Assembly (NCBI GenBank): GCA_030681645.1
Contig: JAUXRX010000042.1
Coordinates: forward strand, 124,001-188,000
Reading direction: 5' to 3'
Origin: Archangium sp.
Lineage (GTDB): Bacteria > Myxococcota > Myxococcia > Myxococcales > Myxococcaceae
DNA length: 64,000 bases
The notes under the pieces are model-generated. The model searched no databases and was not told the origin of the DNA. It saw only the letters and a program-made list of their open reading frames with translations. The number at the start of each line of letters is the position of its first letter. Position 1 is the stretch's first letter. A program made the translations under genes and the position numbers. Shown piece after piece: positions 27,484-36,265 of the stretch.

Positions 27484-29321
27484 CGTCAGCGCGTCGATGG
27501 GCCGGTGGCGCGGGTGTCGTCGCCTTCGTGGTGTACGCCGCGACGCTGCACCCGGGAATTCCAGGAGGCGACGCGGGTGAGCTCGCGTCGGCCGCGTGCG
27601 CAGGGGGCGTCGCGCATCCCCCCGGGTATCCCCTGCACGGGTTGCTGCTGCGGCTCTTCGGGCTCTTCGGCTCGAAGCTGACGGCGTTCCACCTCGTCTC
27701 GGCCGTGTGCAGCGCGCTCACCATCGCGTTGTTGGTCGACCTGGTGGGCCGCTGGACGAAACGCCCTGCCGCCGGCCTGCTCGCCGGAGCCGCCTGGTTC
27801 GCTTCCCCGCTGGCGTGGCTCTACTCGACGACGGTGGAGGTCTTCGCGCTGCACGCGCTGCTCGTCACTGCGGTGGCGTGGGCGCTCACCAGGGACCTCG
27901 AGCGCGGCACGAAGCAGAGCGCGTTGCTGCTGGGCCTCTTCAGCGGGCTCGCGTTGACGCATCACCAGACCGCGCTGTTCGTGGTGGTACCGCTGCTCGC
28001 GGGCCGAATCGGTCAACGCACGTTCTGGCTCTGGCTGGCCGGCGGCGTGGTGATCGGCTTTACGCCGCTCCTCCTGCTTCCGCTGTGGAGCGGCAACGAC
28101 ACGCTGTTCTCCTGGGGTGATCAGCGCTCGCTCTCCGGGTTTCTCACGCACGTGCTCCGTCGCGAGTACGGCACGTTTCAGCTCGCGTCCTCAGAGAACG
28201 CCGGCACGGGCCTCGGTCCGTTCCTCTCGGCCTTCGCGCAGTTCGAGGCTCGTCAGTCCTGGGCGCTGGTCGCGGTGCTGGCGGTGGCCGGGCTGTTTCA
28301 CGCGAAGAGACGATGGCTGCTCGCCGGCCTCGCGGCGCTCGCGCTCAGCGTGGGGCTCTTCGGCGCGCTGGCCAACCTGCCCCTCGACAACCCGCTCTTC
28401 CGCGACGTCGTCGCGCGCTTCTTCCTGATGCCCCACCTGCTGCTGTGCGCGGCCGCCGGCCTCGCGCTGAGCAGGCGGGACGTACGCTTCTCTATCGCGC
28501 TGGCGGGAGTGCTGGTGCTGTCCGGGGTGCTTCAGCGCCCGCACCACGACGCGCTCGCGGTGAAGAACTACGGGCTGGCGCTGCTCGACCAACCCGAAGG
28601 CGCGCTGGTGCTCACGCAGGGAGATCTCATCGGCAACTCGATGCGCGCGCTCCAGGCCTGCGAGCAGGTGCAGCCGGGGCTGAGGGTGGTCGATCAACAG
28701 ATGCTCAGCTACGACTGGTACACGACCCGGCTGCGTCGGGTGCGAGCCGACCTCGTCATCCCCGAGGGTACGCGGTGGCACCCCACGGACAGCGGCACCT
28801 TTCGGCTCGCGCAGTTCCTCGGCGCGAACGCGCAGCGGCCGTTGATCGTCTGCGGCGGCTTCAAGGCCGGCGAGGCGATCCAGGTGCAGGCGGTGGCGTG
28901 GGGGTTGTGCGACCGCTTGATCCCCGCCGGCGCTCCGTTCGACGCCGAGGCGTGGTTCGAGGAGAGCGAGGCGCGGCTGCCCTCGCTCGGGTGGACGAGC
29001 GCGAACGCGCCGCAGGGCTCGTGGGAAGAGCGGGTGCGCCGAGACGTGTGGCACGCGCGCGCGCAGCGGGGGCTCACCGCGCTCAACCTCGGCATCGAGC
29101 GCAAGGACGACGTGCTCTGGCTGACGCGGGCCTGGGAGATCCTCCAGGACTGCGCCGAGCGCGACGAGGCGCCGCAGCCCAGCGTGTTCAAGAACCTCGG
29201 CATCGCCGCCGGCCGGCTGGGCAAGACCGCGGAGATGAAGGTCGCGTGGAAGCGCTACCTGGCCGTCGCTCCGCGAGAGGACCCCGATCTCCCCTCAATC
29301 CGCGCCCTGGTCGAACGATGA
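27480..29321 (+). CDS. DUF2723 membrane protein (O-mannosyltransferase-like)
   Basis: A 613-aa protein. The N terminus has YAATLHPGIPGGDAGELASA followed by VAHPPGYPLHGLL, the diagnostic start of DUF2723, with the acidic pair in GGDAGEL resembling GT-C glycosyltransferases. About ten hydrophobic helices reach residue 360, and the remaining 250 residues are soluble with a TPR-like tail. GT-C enzymes transfer sugars from lipid carriers on the outer face of the membrane. A sugar transfer role is suggested by fold only. The start is the ATG at 27480. Confidence 0.75.
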   Translation: MTSARRWAGGAGVVAFVVYAATLHPGIPGGDAGELASAACAGGVAHPPGYPLHGLLLRLFGLFGSKLTAFHLVSAVCSALTIALLVDLVGRWTKRPAAGLLAGAAWFASPLAWLYSTTVEVFALHALLVTAVAWALTRDLERGTKQSALLLGLFSGLALTHHQTALFVVVPLLAGRIGQRTFWLWLAGGVVIGFTPLLLLPLWSGNDTLFSWGDQRSLSGFLTHVLRREYGTFQLASSENAGTGLGPFLSAFAQFEARQSWALVAVLAVAGLFHAKRRWLLAGLAALALSVGLFGALANLPLDNPLFRDVVARFFLMPHLLLCAAAGLALSRRDVRFSIALAGVLVLSGVLQRPHHDALAVKNYGLALLDQPEGALVLTQGDLIGNSMRALQACEQVQPGLRVVDQQMLSYDWYTTRLRRVRADLVIPEGTRWHPTDSGTFRLAQFLGANAQRPLIVCGGFKAGEAIQVQAVAWGLCDRLIPAGAPFDAEAWFEESEARLPSLGWTSANAPQGSWEERVRRDVWHARAQRGLTALNLGIERKDDVLWLTRAWEILQDCAERDEAPQPSVFKNLGIAAGRLGKTAEMKVAWKRYLAVAPREDPDLPSIRALVER

Positions 29322-29358
29322 GACGCCGCGCCGTGGAGCAAGGGCTTGTAGAGGTGTC

Positions 29359-29415
29359 ATGTTCGCGCGCATGAAGCGGCTCTTGAGTCCGCCGGTCTTC
29401 GCGAGCGCGAGGTGA
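29359..29415 (+). CDS. Possible leader peptide before rph (18 aa)
   Basis: The ATG at 29359 opens an 18-codon frame (MFARMKRLLSPPVFASAR) whose TGA lies inside the GAGGTGAG ribosome site of rph, 4 bp before the rph ATG. The placement and the Pro-Pro pair would suit translational attenuation, but the frame may be accidental. Confidence 0.3.
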   Translation: MFARMKRLLSPPVFASAR

Positions 29416-29419
29416 GCAG

Positions 29420-32026
29420 ATGGATCGTGACGTGCTGGGCTTCGAGGAGATCGAGCAGACGCAGGTCGCGCTCGTGGGCGGCAAGGGCGCGCACCTGGCG
29501 GCGCTCTCGCGGCTCGAGGGCATCCGCGTGCCGCCTGGCTTCTGCATCACGACGCACGCCTTCCAGCGGCTCATGAAGGAGGCGCCCACGCTCGAAGATC
29601 AGCTCGAGCGGCTGGCGCGCCTGAAGCCTGACGGTCGCGAGACGATCCACGCGCTCAGCGCTGAGCTCAGGCGCACGATCGAAGAGGTCGCCATTCCCGG
29701 CGAGCTCTCGTCGGCGATCACCACGCAGCTCGCGCGGTGGGGCGAGCAAGCCGCCTGGGCCGTGCGCTCCAGCGCGACAGCAGAGGACTCGCCCACTGCT
29801 TCCTTCGCGGGCCAGCAGGACACGTACCTGAACGTGGTGGGGCCGGCGTCGATCCTCCAGCACGTCAGCCGGTGCTGGGCCTCGCTCTTCACCGAGCGCG
29901 CCGTGACGTACCGCCTGCGCAATGGCTTCGACCACCGGAAGAGCCACATGGCGGTGGTGGTGCAGCAGATGGTCTTCCCGCAGGTGTCCGGCATTCTCTT
30001 CACGGCCGACCCCATCACCGGCCATCGGAAGGTCACCTCGGTGGAGGCCAGCTTCGGGCTCGGCGAAGCGCTGGTCTCCGGGCTGGTGAACGCGGACCAC
30101 TACCAGGTGCGCGGCGGCGAGATCATCGGGCGGAAGCTCGCCACCAAGCGGCTCGCCATCGACGCCTCGCCTTCAGGCGGAACGCAGGAGCACGCGATCG
30201 AGCCGGAGCGGCAGCAGCAGCCAGCGCTCACCGATGCGCAGGTGGTGCGGCTCGCGCAGCTGGGCCGGCGAATCGAAGCGCACTTCGGCCGCCCCCAGGA
30301 CATCGAGTGGTGCCTGGCCGGCGATGACTTCCAGTTCGTCCAGAGCCGGCCGATCACCACGCTCTTCCCCATTCCCGTGGCCGGCGACGCGGAGAACCAC
30401 GTCTACGTCTCGGTCGGTCACCAGCAGATGATGACCGACCCGATGAAGCCGCTGGGGCTCTCGTTCTTTCAGCTGACGGCCGGCCGGCCCATGCACGACG
30501 CCGCCGGGCGGTTGTTCGTCGACGTCACCCGCGGCCTCGCATCACCGGCCAGTCGTGCGGCCGTCCTGGGGGCGCTGGGAAGATCTGATCCGCTGATCAG
30601 GGACGCGCTGCAGACCATCCTCGATCGCGGCGACTTCATCCCGACGCTCCCGGACCCGGGTCCCGCCCCAGCGCCGGCCGCGAGCGCGCCACCGCCGCTC
30701 GAGCTCGATCCGGCCATCGTCACCGAGCTGATCGCGCGCAGCCAGGCGTCCCTCGCCGCCGCGAAGCGCGAGCTCGGCAGCAGGTCCGGCGCGGCGCTGC
30801 TCGACTTCATCCTCACCGACCTCCAGGAGCTGAAGCGGTTCCTGTTCGATGCGAAGAGCCTGCAGGTGATCATGACGGCGATCGAGGCCACCTGGTGGCT
30901 CAACGATCGACTGCAGGCGTGGCTGGGCGAGAAGAACGTGGCCGACACGCTCACGCAGTCCGTGCCCCACAACGTCACCTCGGAGATGGGGCTGGCGCTC
31001 CTCGACGTGGCCGACGTGATCCGCCCGCATCAGGACGTGGTGGCCTTTCTGCGGCAGGTCGAAGACGAGGACTTCCTGGAGGAGCTGCCCGGGCTCGCAG
31101 GCGGGCGCGAAGCGCGGGACGCCATCGAGGCCTGGCTCGACCGGTACGGCATGCGCTGCGTCGGCGAGATCGACCTCACGAGGCCGCGGTGGAACGAACG
31201 GCCCACCACGCTCGTGCCCCTCATCCTCAGCCACCTCGAGAACCTCGAGAACCTCGAGCCGGGCGCCGGCGCGAGGCGCTTCGAGCAGGGGCGGCAGGCG
31301 GCCTCGAAGAAGGAACGGGAGCTGCTGCAGCGCCTGCGGGCGCTGCCCGACGGAGAGCAGAAGGCCGAAGAGACCAGGCGGATGATCGACCGGGTCCGCG
31401 CCTTCATCGGCTACCGCGAGTATCCGAAGTACGGAATGGTCAGCCGCTACTGGCTCTACAAGCAGGCGTTGCTGGAAGAAGCCGGGCGCCTGGTGCAGGC
31501 CGGCGTGCTGGCCGGGAAGGAAGACCTCTTCTTCCTCACGTTCCAGGAGCTGCACGACGCGGTGCGCACGAAGCGGGTGGACGAGCAGCTCATTCGCCAG
31601 CGCCAGGAAGAGTACAGGTCGTATCGAGCGCTCACGCCGCCTCGCGTGCTCACGTCAGACGGCGAGGTCGTGGCCGGGGCGTACCGCCGCGCGGACCTTC
31701 CGGCAGGCGCGCTGGTCGGCCTGGCCGTCTCGTCCGGCACCGTCGAGGGAAGGGCCCGCGTCATCCTCGACCTGGCGCAGGCCACGCTCGAGGCGGGCGA
31801 CATCCTGGTCACCGCCTTCACGGACCCGAGCTGGACGCCGGTGTTCGTCGGAATCAGGGGCCTGGTGACCGAGGTGGGGGGCCTCATGACTCACGGCGCG
31901 GTGATCGCCCGCGAGTACGGCCTGCCGGCCGTCGTGGGCGTGGAGCACGCCACCCGGCTGATCCGCGATGGGCAACGCATTCGCGTGCACGGCACGGACG
32001 GCTCCGTCGAGCTCCTGTCTCCGTGA
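29420..32026 (+). CDS. rph: Rifampicin phosphotransferase (Rph)
   Basis: An 868-aa protein, the usual Rph length. Residues 1-310 form the PEP-synthase-like ATP-grasp part (VGGKGAHLAALSR, AVRSSATAEDSPTASFAGQQ, EASFGLGEALVSG, DIEWCLAGDDFQFVQSRPI). The middle contains VSVGHQQMMTDPMKPLGLSF, typical of the rifamycin-binding domain. The C-terminal swivelling domain has GGLMTHGAVIAREYG with His825, the phosphate carrier. Rph uses ATP to phosphorylate the ansa-chain C21 hydroxyl of rifamycins, giving AMP and Pi and abolishing drug binding. A PpsA-type phosphoenolpyruvate synthase is the alternative, but the length and the central motif favour Rph. A good GAGGTGAG site precedes the ATG. Confidence 0.85.
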   Translation: MDRDVLGFEEIEQTQVALVGGKGAHLAALSRLEGIRVPPGFCITTHAFQRLMKEAPTLEDQLERLARLKPDGRETIHALSAELRRTIEEVAIPGELSSAITTQLARWGEQAAWAVRSSATAEDSPTASFAGQQDTYLNVVGPASILQHVSRCWASLFTERAVTYRLRNGFDHRKSHMAVVVQQMVFPQVSGILFTADPITGHRKVTSVEASFGLGEALVSGLVNADHYQVRGGEIIGRKLATKRLAIDASPSGGTQEHAIEPERQQQPALTDAQVVRLAQLGRRIEAHFGRPQDIEWCLAGDDFQFVQSRPITTLFPIPVAGDAENHVYVSVGHQQMMTDPMKPLGLSFFQLTAGRPMHDAAGRLFVDVTRGLASPASRAAVLGALGRSDPLIRDALQTILDRGDFIPTLPDPGPAPAPAASAPPPLELDPAIVTELIARSQASLAAAKRELGSRSGAALLDFILTDLQELKRFLFDAKSLQVIMTAIEATWWLNDRLQAWLGEKNVADTLTQSVPHNVTSEMGLALLDVADVIRPHQDVVAFLRQVEDEDFLEELPGLAGGREARDAIEAWLDRYGMRCVGEIDLTRPRWNERPTTLVPLILSHLENLENLEPGAGARRFEQGRQAASKKERELLQRLRALPDGEQKAEETRRMIDRVRAFIGYREYPKYGMVSRYWLYKQALLEEAGRLVQAGVLAGKEDLFFLTFQELHDAVRTKRVDEQLIRQRQEEYRSYRALTPPRVLTSDGEVVAGAYRRADLPAGALVGLAVSSGTVEGRARVILDLAQATLEAGDILVTAFTDPSWTPVFVGIRGLVTEVGGLMTHGAVIAREYGLPAVVGVEHATRLIRDGQRIRVHGTDGSVELLSP

Positions 32027-32027
32027 T

Positions 32028-34163
32028 TCACAGGAACTGTGCGCCCAGCACCACGCCGGGCACGAGGCGCACGCGGTCCGACACGTCGAAGCCCCACGGC
32101 GAGAGCGTGCGCACGTCCTGCAACGCGTTGATGGCGATGTGCGTGTGCAGCTGCGGCCCCGCGAACACCGCGAAGCGCTCGAAGAGCTGGAAGCCCACGT
32201 TGAGCCGCGCGCCGGTGCTGAACACCGACGACTGCCACGTCTGCCCCGGCTGGTGGAGATCTTCGAACGAGCCCTCGAGCTCGCCGTACCACCGGCCGAA
32301 GCGCGCGCGCACCCCGAGGCCCAGGCCGTAGCTCAAGTTCACCTTGCCGTTCGCCCCGCGTGGATTCACGCCCCCCATGAGGAAGCTGTACACGTTCGCG
32401 CCGCCCACCTTCACCGCCACGTTGGCGACCGAGGTCTCGTTGGTCCACGCCGCGAGGTGAAGGTGGCCGCGGGTGATGATGTTGAGCAGGCCCACCGGCG
32501 CGTCGCTGGTCTGCGCGATGTTGAGCAGGCCCACCTGCGTGCCCCGCACCGTCTTCGCGATGTTGAGCAACCCCACCTGGGCGCCGGTGACGTCGCCTCC
32601 GATGTTCAACACGCCGACCTGCGCGCCCCAGGCCTCACCCCAGGCCACGTTCGCCACCGAGCCCTGCAGCCCGCCGAAGCCGCGGCCGGCGAAGTTGACG
32701 ACGCCCAGCTGCGTGCCGCGCACGTCGCCCACGGCGATGTTGGCCACCGAGAGCTGGGCGCCGCGCACGTCGCCTCCCGCGATGGACAGGGCCGAGGCGT
32801 GCAGGCCCACCAGGTTCTGCGTCGCCACGGTGACCGTGGACAGGCTCAGGCCGGTGACGTCGCCGGTGGCCACGAAGACCGCCCCTCCCACGGCCACGCC
32901 GTTGACCGAACCCGTCTTGAGCAACGCGCCGCCGATGCCCACGCCGTTGACGGTGTCGTCGCTCCACGCGCCCACGCTGCCGAGCAGCAACCCGTCGACC
33001 GCGCCCACCCGCACCCCGATGATGCCCACCCCGAAGTTGACCCGGGGCGGCCGCGAGAAGCCGCCCGAGATGCTCAGCGGCGGCACGAAGGCGACGTCGA
33101 CGGGGAGGTGCGGCCGCGGCTCGTCACCGCGCCGCACCGTCGCCTCGATCGTGGTCGAGGTGAGCAGGGCCCGCGTGAGCACCTGCGCGCCCTGCGGGCC
33201 GAGCGTGAGCTTCGCCTCACCCACGTGCCCTGCGCCGTCGTCCACCACCACGCGGTAGTCGCCGGCCTCGAGCCCCAGCTCCACGGGCTTGCCCGCGGCC
33301 TTCGCCACCTCGACCACCAGGCCGCCGTTCGCGCCCAGCACGTGCACGCGCCCGCCCAGCTGCGCCTCGAGCACCAGCTTCGCGTCGGACGCGCGGAGAT
33401 CGGTCAGCACCAGGTCGCCGGTGCCGACGAGCTGAATGTCCCACCCCGGGCGCTGCGGGCCGGCGCTGGTGGACGTGGTGCGCGTGAGCGTCTCGGCGAA
33501 CGCATACTGGTAGGCCTCGGCCAGCGTGACGCGCCCGTCGTGGCTGCTGTCGGCCGCGCCGCGGAGCCCCGAGAGGAAGAAGTGCGTGAAGATGCTCGCC
33601 TTGAGGCGCTCCGATTCCTGCGCGGCCTCGTCGGCCGACGAGCTGGTGAGGAAGGCGTGGCCGCTGAGCGACGACGACGCGTCGACCAGGAACGACGGCC
33701 GCGGCGCGCCGCCCTTGAGCAGGTTGAGCGCGCCCGACGCGCACGAGTCGAGCACCGCGATGCGCACCTGCGCGGGCAGCGCGTCGAGCTTCGAGCGCAG
33801 CTCCGTGTACGAGAGCCGCTCGCCCTTGAGCAGCAGCCCCTCTTCATCGCTGTGGCCCGAGTAATAGAAGAACACCTCGACCCGCGACGGCCCGCGCTCG
33901 GCTTCCACCAACCGCGCCTGGAGCCCCTCGAGCGCCTGCAGCAGCTGCGCGGGCGACGGGTCTTCCACCACCAGCACGTCGCGCGGGTCCACCCCGCCCA
34001 GCTGGGTGAGCACCTTCGACATCGCCCGCGCATCGGAGTTGGCGTAGCGCAGCGTCACGCGGCTGCTGCCACCGTCGTTGGCGCCGGCCACCAGCGCGAA
34101 GCGGCGCAGGGTGACTTCTGGTGCCTGCGCGATGATCAGGGTCGAGAGCAGAGCGAGCATCAT
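32028..34163 (-). CDS. Secreted caspase-like (C14) protein with surface repeats
   Basis: A 711-aa protein with a signal peptide (MMLALLSTLIIAQA). Residues 20-250 form a caspase-type p20 domain with the catalytic pair His104 (FFYYSGHSDEEG) and Cys141 (IAVLDSCASGA). A beta-rich linker follows. About residues 370-580 repeat GxxVGLLNIA-like units (GAQVGLLNIAKTVRGTQVG), as in LA_2272-type surface repeats, which form a stacked beta solenoid. The C terminus looks like an outer-membrane beta barrel strand region. Metacaspase-like enzymes cleave after basic or acidic residues; the target here is unknown. It is the last gene of a coupled sigma / anti-sigma / caspase unit (ATGA overlap). Confidence 0.8.
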   Translation of the reverse strand: MMLALLSTLIIAQAPEVTLRRFALVAGANDGGSSRVTLRYANSDARAMSKVLTQLGGVDPRDVLVVEDPSPAQLLQALEGLQARLVEAERGPSRVEVFFYYSGHSDEEGLLLKGERLSYTELRSKLDALPAQVRIAVLDSCASGALNLLKGGAPRPSFLVDASSSLSGHAFLTSSSADEAAQESERLKASIFTHFFLSGLRGAADSSHDGRVTLAEAYQYAFAETLTRTTSTSAGPQRPGWDIQLVGTGDLVLTDLRASDAKLVLEAQLGGRVHVLGANGGLVVEVAKAAGKPVELGLEAGDYRVVVDDGAGHVGEAKLTLGPQGAQVLTRALLTSTTIEATVRRGDEPRPHLPVDVAFVPPLSISGGFSRPPRVNFGVGIIGVRVGAVDGLLLGSVGAWSDDTVNGVGIGGALLKTGSVNGVAVGGAVFVATGDVTGLSLSTVTVATQNLVGLHASALSIAGGDVRGAQLSVANIAVGDVRGTQLGVVNFAGRGFGGLQGSVANVAWGEAWGAQVGVLNIGGDVTGAQVGLLNIAKTVRGTQVGLLNIAQTSDAPVGLLNIITRGHLHLAAWTNETSVANVAVKVGGANVYSFLMGGVNPRGANGKVNLSYGLGLGVRARFGRWYGELEGSFEDLHQPGQTWQSSVFSTGARLNVGFQLFERFAVFAGPQLHTHIAINALQDVRTLSPWGFDVSDRVRLVPGVVLGAQFL

Positions 34164-34873
34164 GGGGACACCTTGTCGAGCAGCACGGAGCGTTGCGTGG
34201 CCGACGCCGGCAACGGTAACGGCCCGGTGCGCGAGCTGCCCTTCGCAGCGGCGAGCACCTCGGTCACGGAGAGTGGAGTGTCGGACGACACGAGGAAGAA
34301 GCGTTCGAAGCCGGGCGCCTCGTCGAGCTCGAAGGCCTGCGGGAGCGCCTTGAAGCCCGGCGCCGGCCGGGTGTTGCCGTCGAGCGGCCAGTGCAGCGTG
34401 GTCTGGCCCGCGCCATCGACGCTGACGATGACCAGGTGCTTCGCGCCGGACAGCTCGAAGGCCACCTGCACCACGTCGTGCGGCTTCACCCGCGCGCCGT
34501 CGGCGAGGCGCTCCGGGTCTTTCCCGGCGAGGCGGAACAGGCGCAGCGTAGGGCCGTCTCCCTTGAAGCGCACCTCGTCATCTCCCGGCATGGAGCGCAC
34601 CACGATGCCCACGGTGAGCGCGGTAGCGACCGCGAAGGCGGGAACGACCCAGCGGAAGTTCGATTGCGGCTGGGGCGGGGCGGCGGTGCGGGTGACGCGG
34701 GCCGCGACGCGGGCCGGCGGGTGGGCGGTGAGGGTGGCGGCGTCGTCTTCGGCCAGCAAGTGGAGGCGCGCGCGCAACGCTTCGTCAGTGACGAGCTCGG
34801 CGGCGACCCGCGCGTGGTCGGAGGCGCTCAGCTCTCCCAGTCGGTAACGCTCGAGCATCCAGTCAGCGATCAC
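34160..34873 (-). CDS. Anti-sigma-factor-like membrane protein
   Basis: A 237-aa protein starting at a GTG that overlaps the sigma factor stop (GTGA). The N-terminal 60 residues (WMLERYRLGELSASDHARVAAEL) are typical of the helical anti-sigma domain, but without a zinc His-Cys-Cys set. One membrane helix (WVVPAFAVATALTVGIVV) follows. The outside part (LRLFRLAGKDPERL, DVVQVAFELSGAKHLVIVSVD) looks like a DUF4384-type sensor beta domain. It likely holds the ECF factor inactive until a periplasmic signal arrives. The caspase gene overlaps its end. Confidence 0.7.
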   Translation of the reverse strand: MIADWMLERYRLGELSASDHARVAAELVTDEALRARLHLLAEDDAATLTAHPPARVAARVTRTAAPPQPQSNFRWVVPAFAVATALTVGIVVRSMPGDDEVRFKGDGPTLRLFRLAGKDPERLADGARVKPHDVVQVAFELSGAKHLVIVSVDGAGQTTLHWPLDGNTRPAPGFKALPQAFELDEAPGFERFFLVSSDTPLSVTEVLAAAKGSSRTGPLPLPASATQRSVLLDKVSP

Positions 34874-35346
34874 GGGTTTCTCTCCTGCAAGGTCTTCACT
34901 CGTTCCGTGATGCCGCGCGCGCGCTTGCGCACGCCCGACACCGACATCTTCATCTCGTCCGCCACCTCGTCCCAGGTCATGCCGTCGAGGTAGTGCAGCA
35001 CCGCGATGGTGGCCGTCGTCTCGGGCTCGTCGGCGAAGAGCCGGGCGAGCAGACTGCGGGCCTGGGTGCGCGACTCGACGTCGAGCTCCTGCGCGATGGA
35101 CAACACCAGCTCGTCGTTCGCGTCCTCGGGCTTGCGGCGCACGGTGCGGAGCTGGTTGAGGCAGACGTTGGTGGCGAGGCGGAAGAGCAGCGACGAGCCA
35201 CCGTCCAGGTGCTGATGGCGGAGCATGAGCACGAAGACGTCATGCATGGCATCGAGGGCGCGCGCGTCGTCACGCAGCAGCTTCCGGCAACGACGCAGCA
35301 CCATCGGCCCGTACTTCGCGTACAGCTGCTCGACGGAGGCGCTCAC
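34870..35346 (-). CDS. ECF-family RNA polymerase sigma factor
   Basis: A 158-aa sigma-70-like protein from the GTG at 35346. Region 2 is YAKYGPMVLRRCRKLLRD followed by ALDAMHDVFVLMLRH, and region 4 is LHYLDGMTWDEVADEMKM then VSGVRKRARGI. A longer frame reaches 35478, but the extra residues match no sigma region. It is followed by the anti-sigma and caspase genes in one coupled run, so the three are expected to work as one regulatory unit. The promoter it recognises is not identified. Confidence 0.85.
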   Translation of the reverse strand: MSASVEQLYAKYGPMVLRRCRKLLRDDARALDAMHDVFVLMLRHQHLDGGSSLLFRLATNVCLNQLRTVRRKPEDANDELVLSIAQELDVESRTQARSLLARLFADEPETTATIAVLHYLDGMTWDEVADEMKMSVSGVRKRARGITERVKTLQERNP

Positions 35347-35455
35347 CTGAAGCGCCCCGCCGGTCGCCGTGATCTGCGTCGAGCCCCCGCGCGCACGAAG
35401 AGAGAGTACCCCCGGCGGCGCGACGGCATCACGGCAACCGACGTCGGCGACGAGC

Positions 35456-36151
35456 TCACTGCGCGCCGAGACGGACATGGGAGCCGCCGGAGGTGTCGAC
35501 CTGGCTCGAGGGCATGCCCACGATGGTCAGGGTGCTGCCCCCCGAGGCGGAGCCGGTGAGGGAGCCCGACACGCGCGCCTTCACGGTGCTGCCGCCCGAC
35601 GCGTCCACGCGCAGGCTCTCGAGTGGCACGGCGGTGAACTCGAGGTCGCTGCCGCCGGACGCCGAGGCGCTCGCGCTGGTGGCCGCGCCGCTCACCTTCA
35701 CCCGGCTGCCGCCCGACGCGTCGACGGTGAAGTCGGCGCTGGACAGGCCGGTGACGTCCACCACGCTGCCGCCCGACGCCGAGATGGGGAAGCGCGTCAC
35801 CGGGGTGGCGGGGAGCGTGACGTGCGAGCCCCCCGAGGCATCGAGCGCCTCGAAGGCGTCGTTGCTGATGGTGGCGTCCATCGTCCGCACCGGGCCGACC
35901 AGCGTCATCGGCTTGAGGCGCACGATGAGGGTGTCGTCTTCGACGAAGGTCTCGATCAGCGGCTGCAGGTTGTCGTCGGCCTTGATGCTGAGGGCCCGGC
36001 TGCCCGCCGACGCCGTGGCGGTGATGCCCGACGCGATGGAGATCCGCCGGAAGGCGGGGACCTCACGGGTGGTGGTGGTGACGGTTCCGCTGGCGACGAC
36101 ACCCTGGCAAGCGGAGAGGACGAGGCTGAGGAAGACGAGGTTTGTTCTCAT
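35456..36151 (-). CDS. Head-GIN (DUF2807) domain lipoprotein
   Basis: A 231-aa protein with a lipoprotein signal (FLSLVLSAC). The rest shows the DUF2807 autotransporter-adhesin-like fold: repeated ASGGS turns (LDASGGSHVTL, VDASGGSRVKV, DASGGSTVKA) about every 20 residues, forming a right-handed beta helix. The domain is widespread and its role is unclear. It lies upstream of the sigma factor gene in the same direction, 109 bp away, and may have its own promoter. Confidence 0.75.
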   Translation of the reverse strand: MRTNLVFLSLVLSACQGVVASGTVTTTTREVPAFRRISIASGITATASAGSRALSIKADDNLQPLIETFVEDDTLIVRLKPMTLVGPVRTMDATISNDAFEALDASGGSHVTLPATPVTRFPISASGGSVVDVTGLSSADFTVDASGGSRVKVSGAATSASASASGGSDLEFTAVPLESLRVDASGGSTVKARVSGSLTGSASGGSTLTIVGMPSSQVDTSGGSHVRLGAQ

Positions 36152-36206
36152 GATGCCCGTGGAACACCGGCACCCTGAAAAGCTGTCACCACGGGTCGAG
36201 ATCGGG

Positions 36207-36235
36207 TTGCGAAACGTGCCTGCACCAACTATCTA
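36207..36235 (+). promoter_or_regulatory. Possible sigma-70-type promoter for the GT21 operon
   Basis: TTGCGA (36207-36212) and TATCTA (36230-36235) are 17 bp apart in the 110-bp gap between divergent genes. They match the -35 box at 4 of 6 and the -10 box at 3 of 6 positions, so the call is weak. Confidence 0.25.
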
Positions 36236-36241
36236 CAAACC

Positions 36242-36265
36242 ATGAACAAGAGGCGTGACGCATGA
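36242..36265 (+). CDS. Tiny upstream ORF coupled to the GT21 gene (7 aa)
   Basis: ATG at 36242 gives MNKRRDA, with the TGA overlapping the next ATG (36262) in ATGATGG. It contains AAGAGG, which could also be the ribosome site for the main gene. Translation coupling is possible. Confidence 0.25.
   Translation: MNKRRDA

Noticed and set aside
31968..34847. Plus-strand frame of about 960 codons opposite the caspase and anti-sigma genes
   Set aside because: Composition is typical of antisense GC-rich DNA, whereas the minus-strand genes have clear domains and coupled overlaps.
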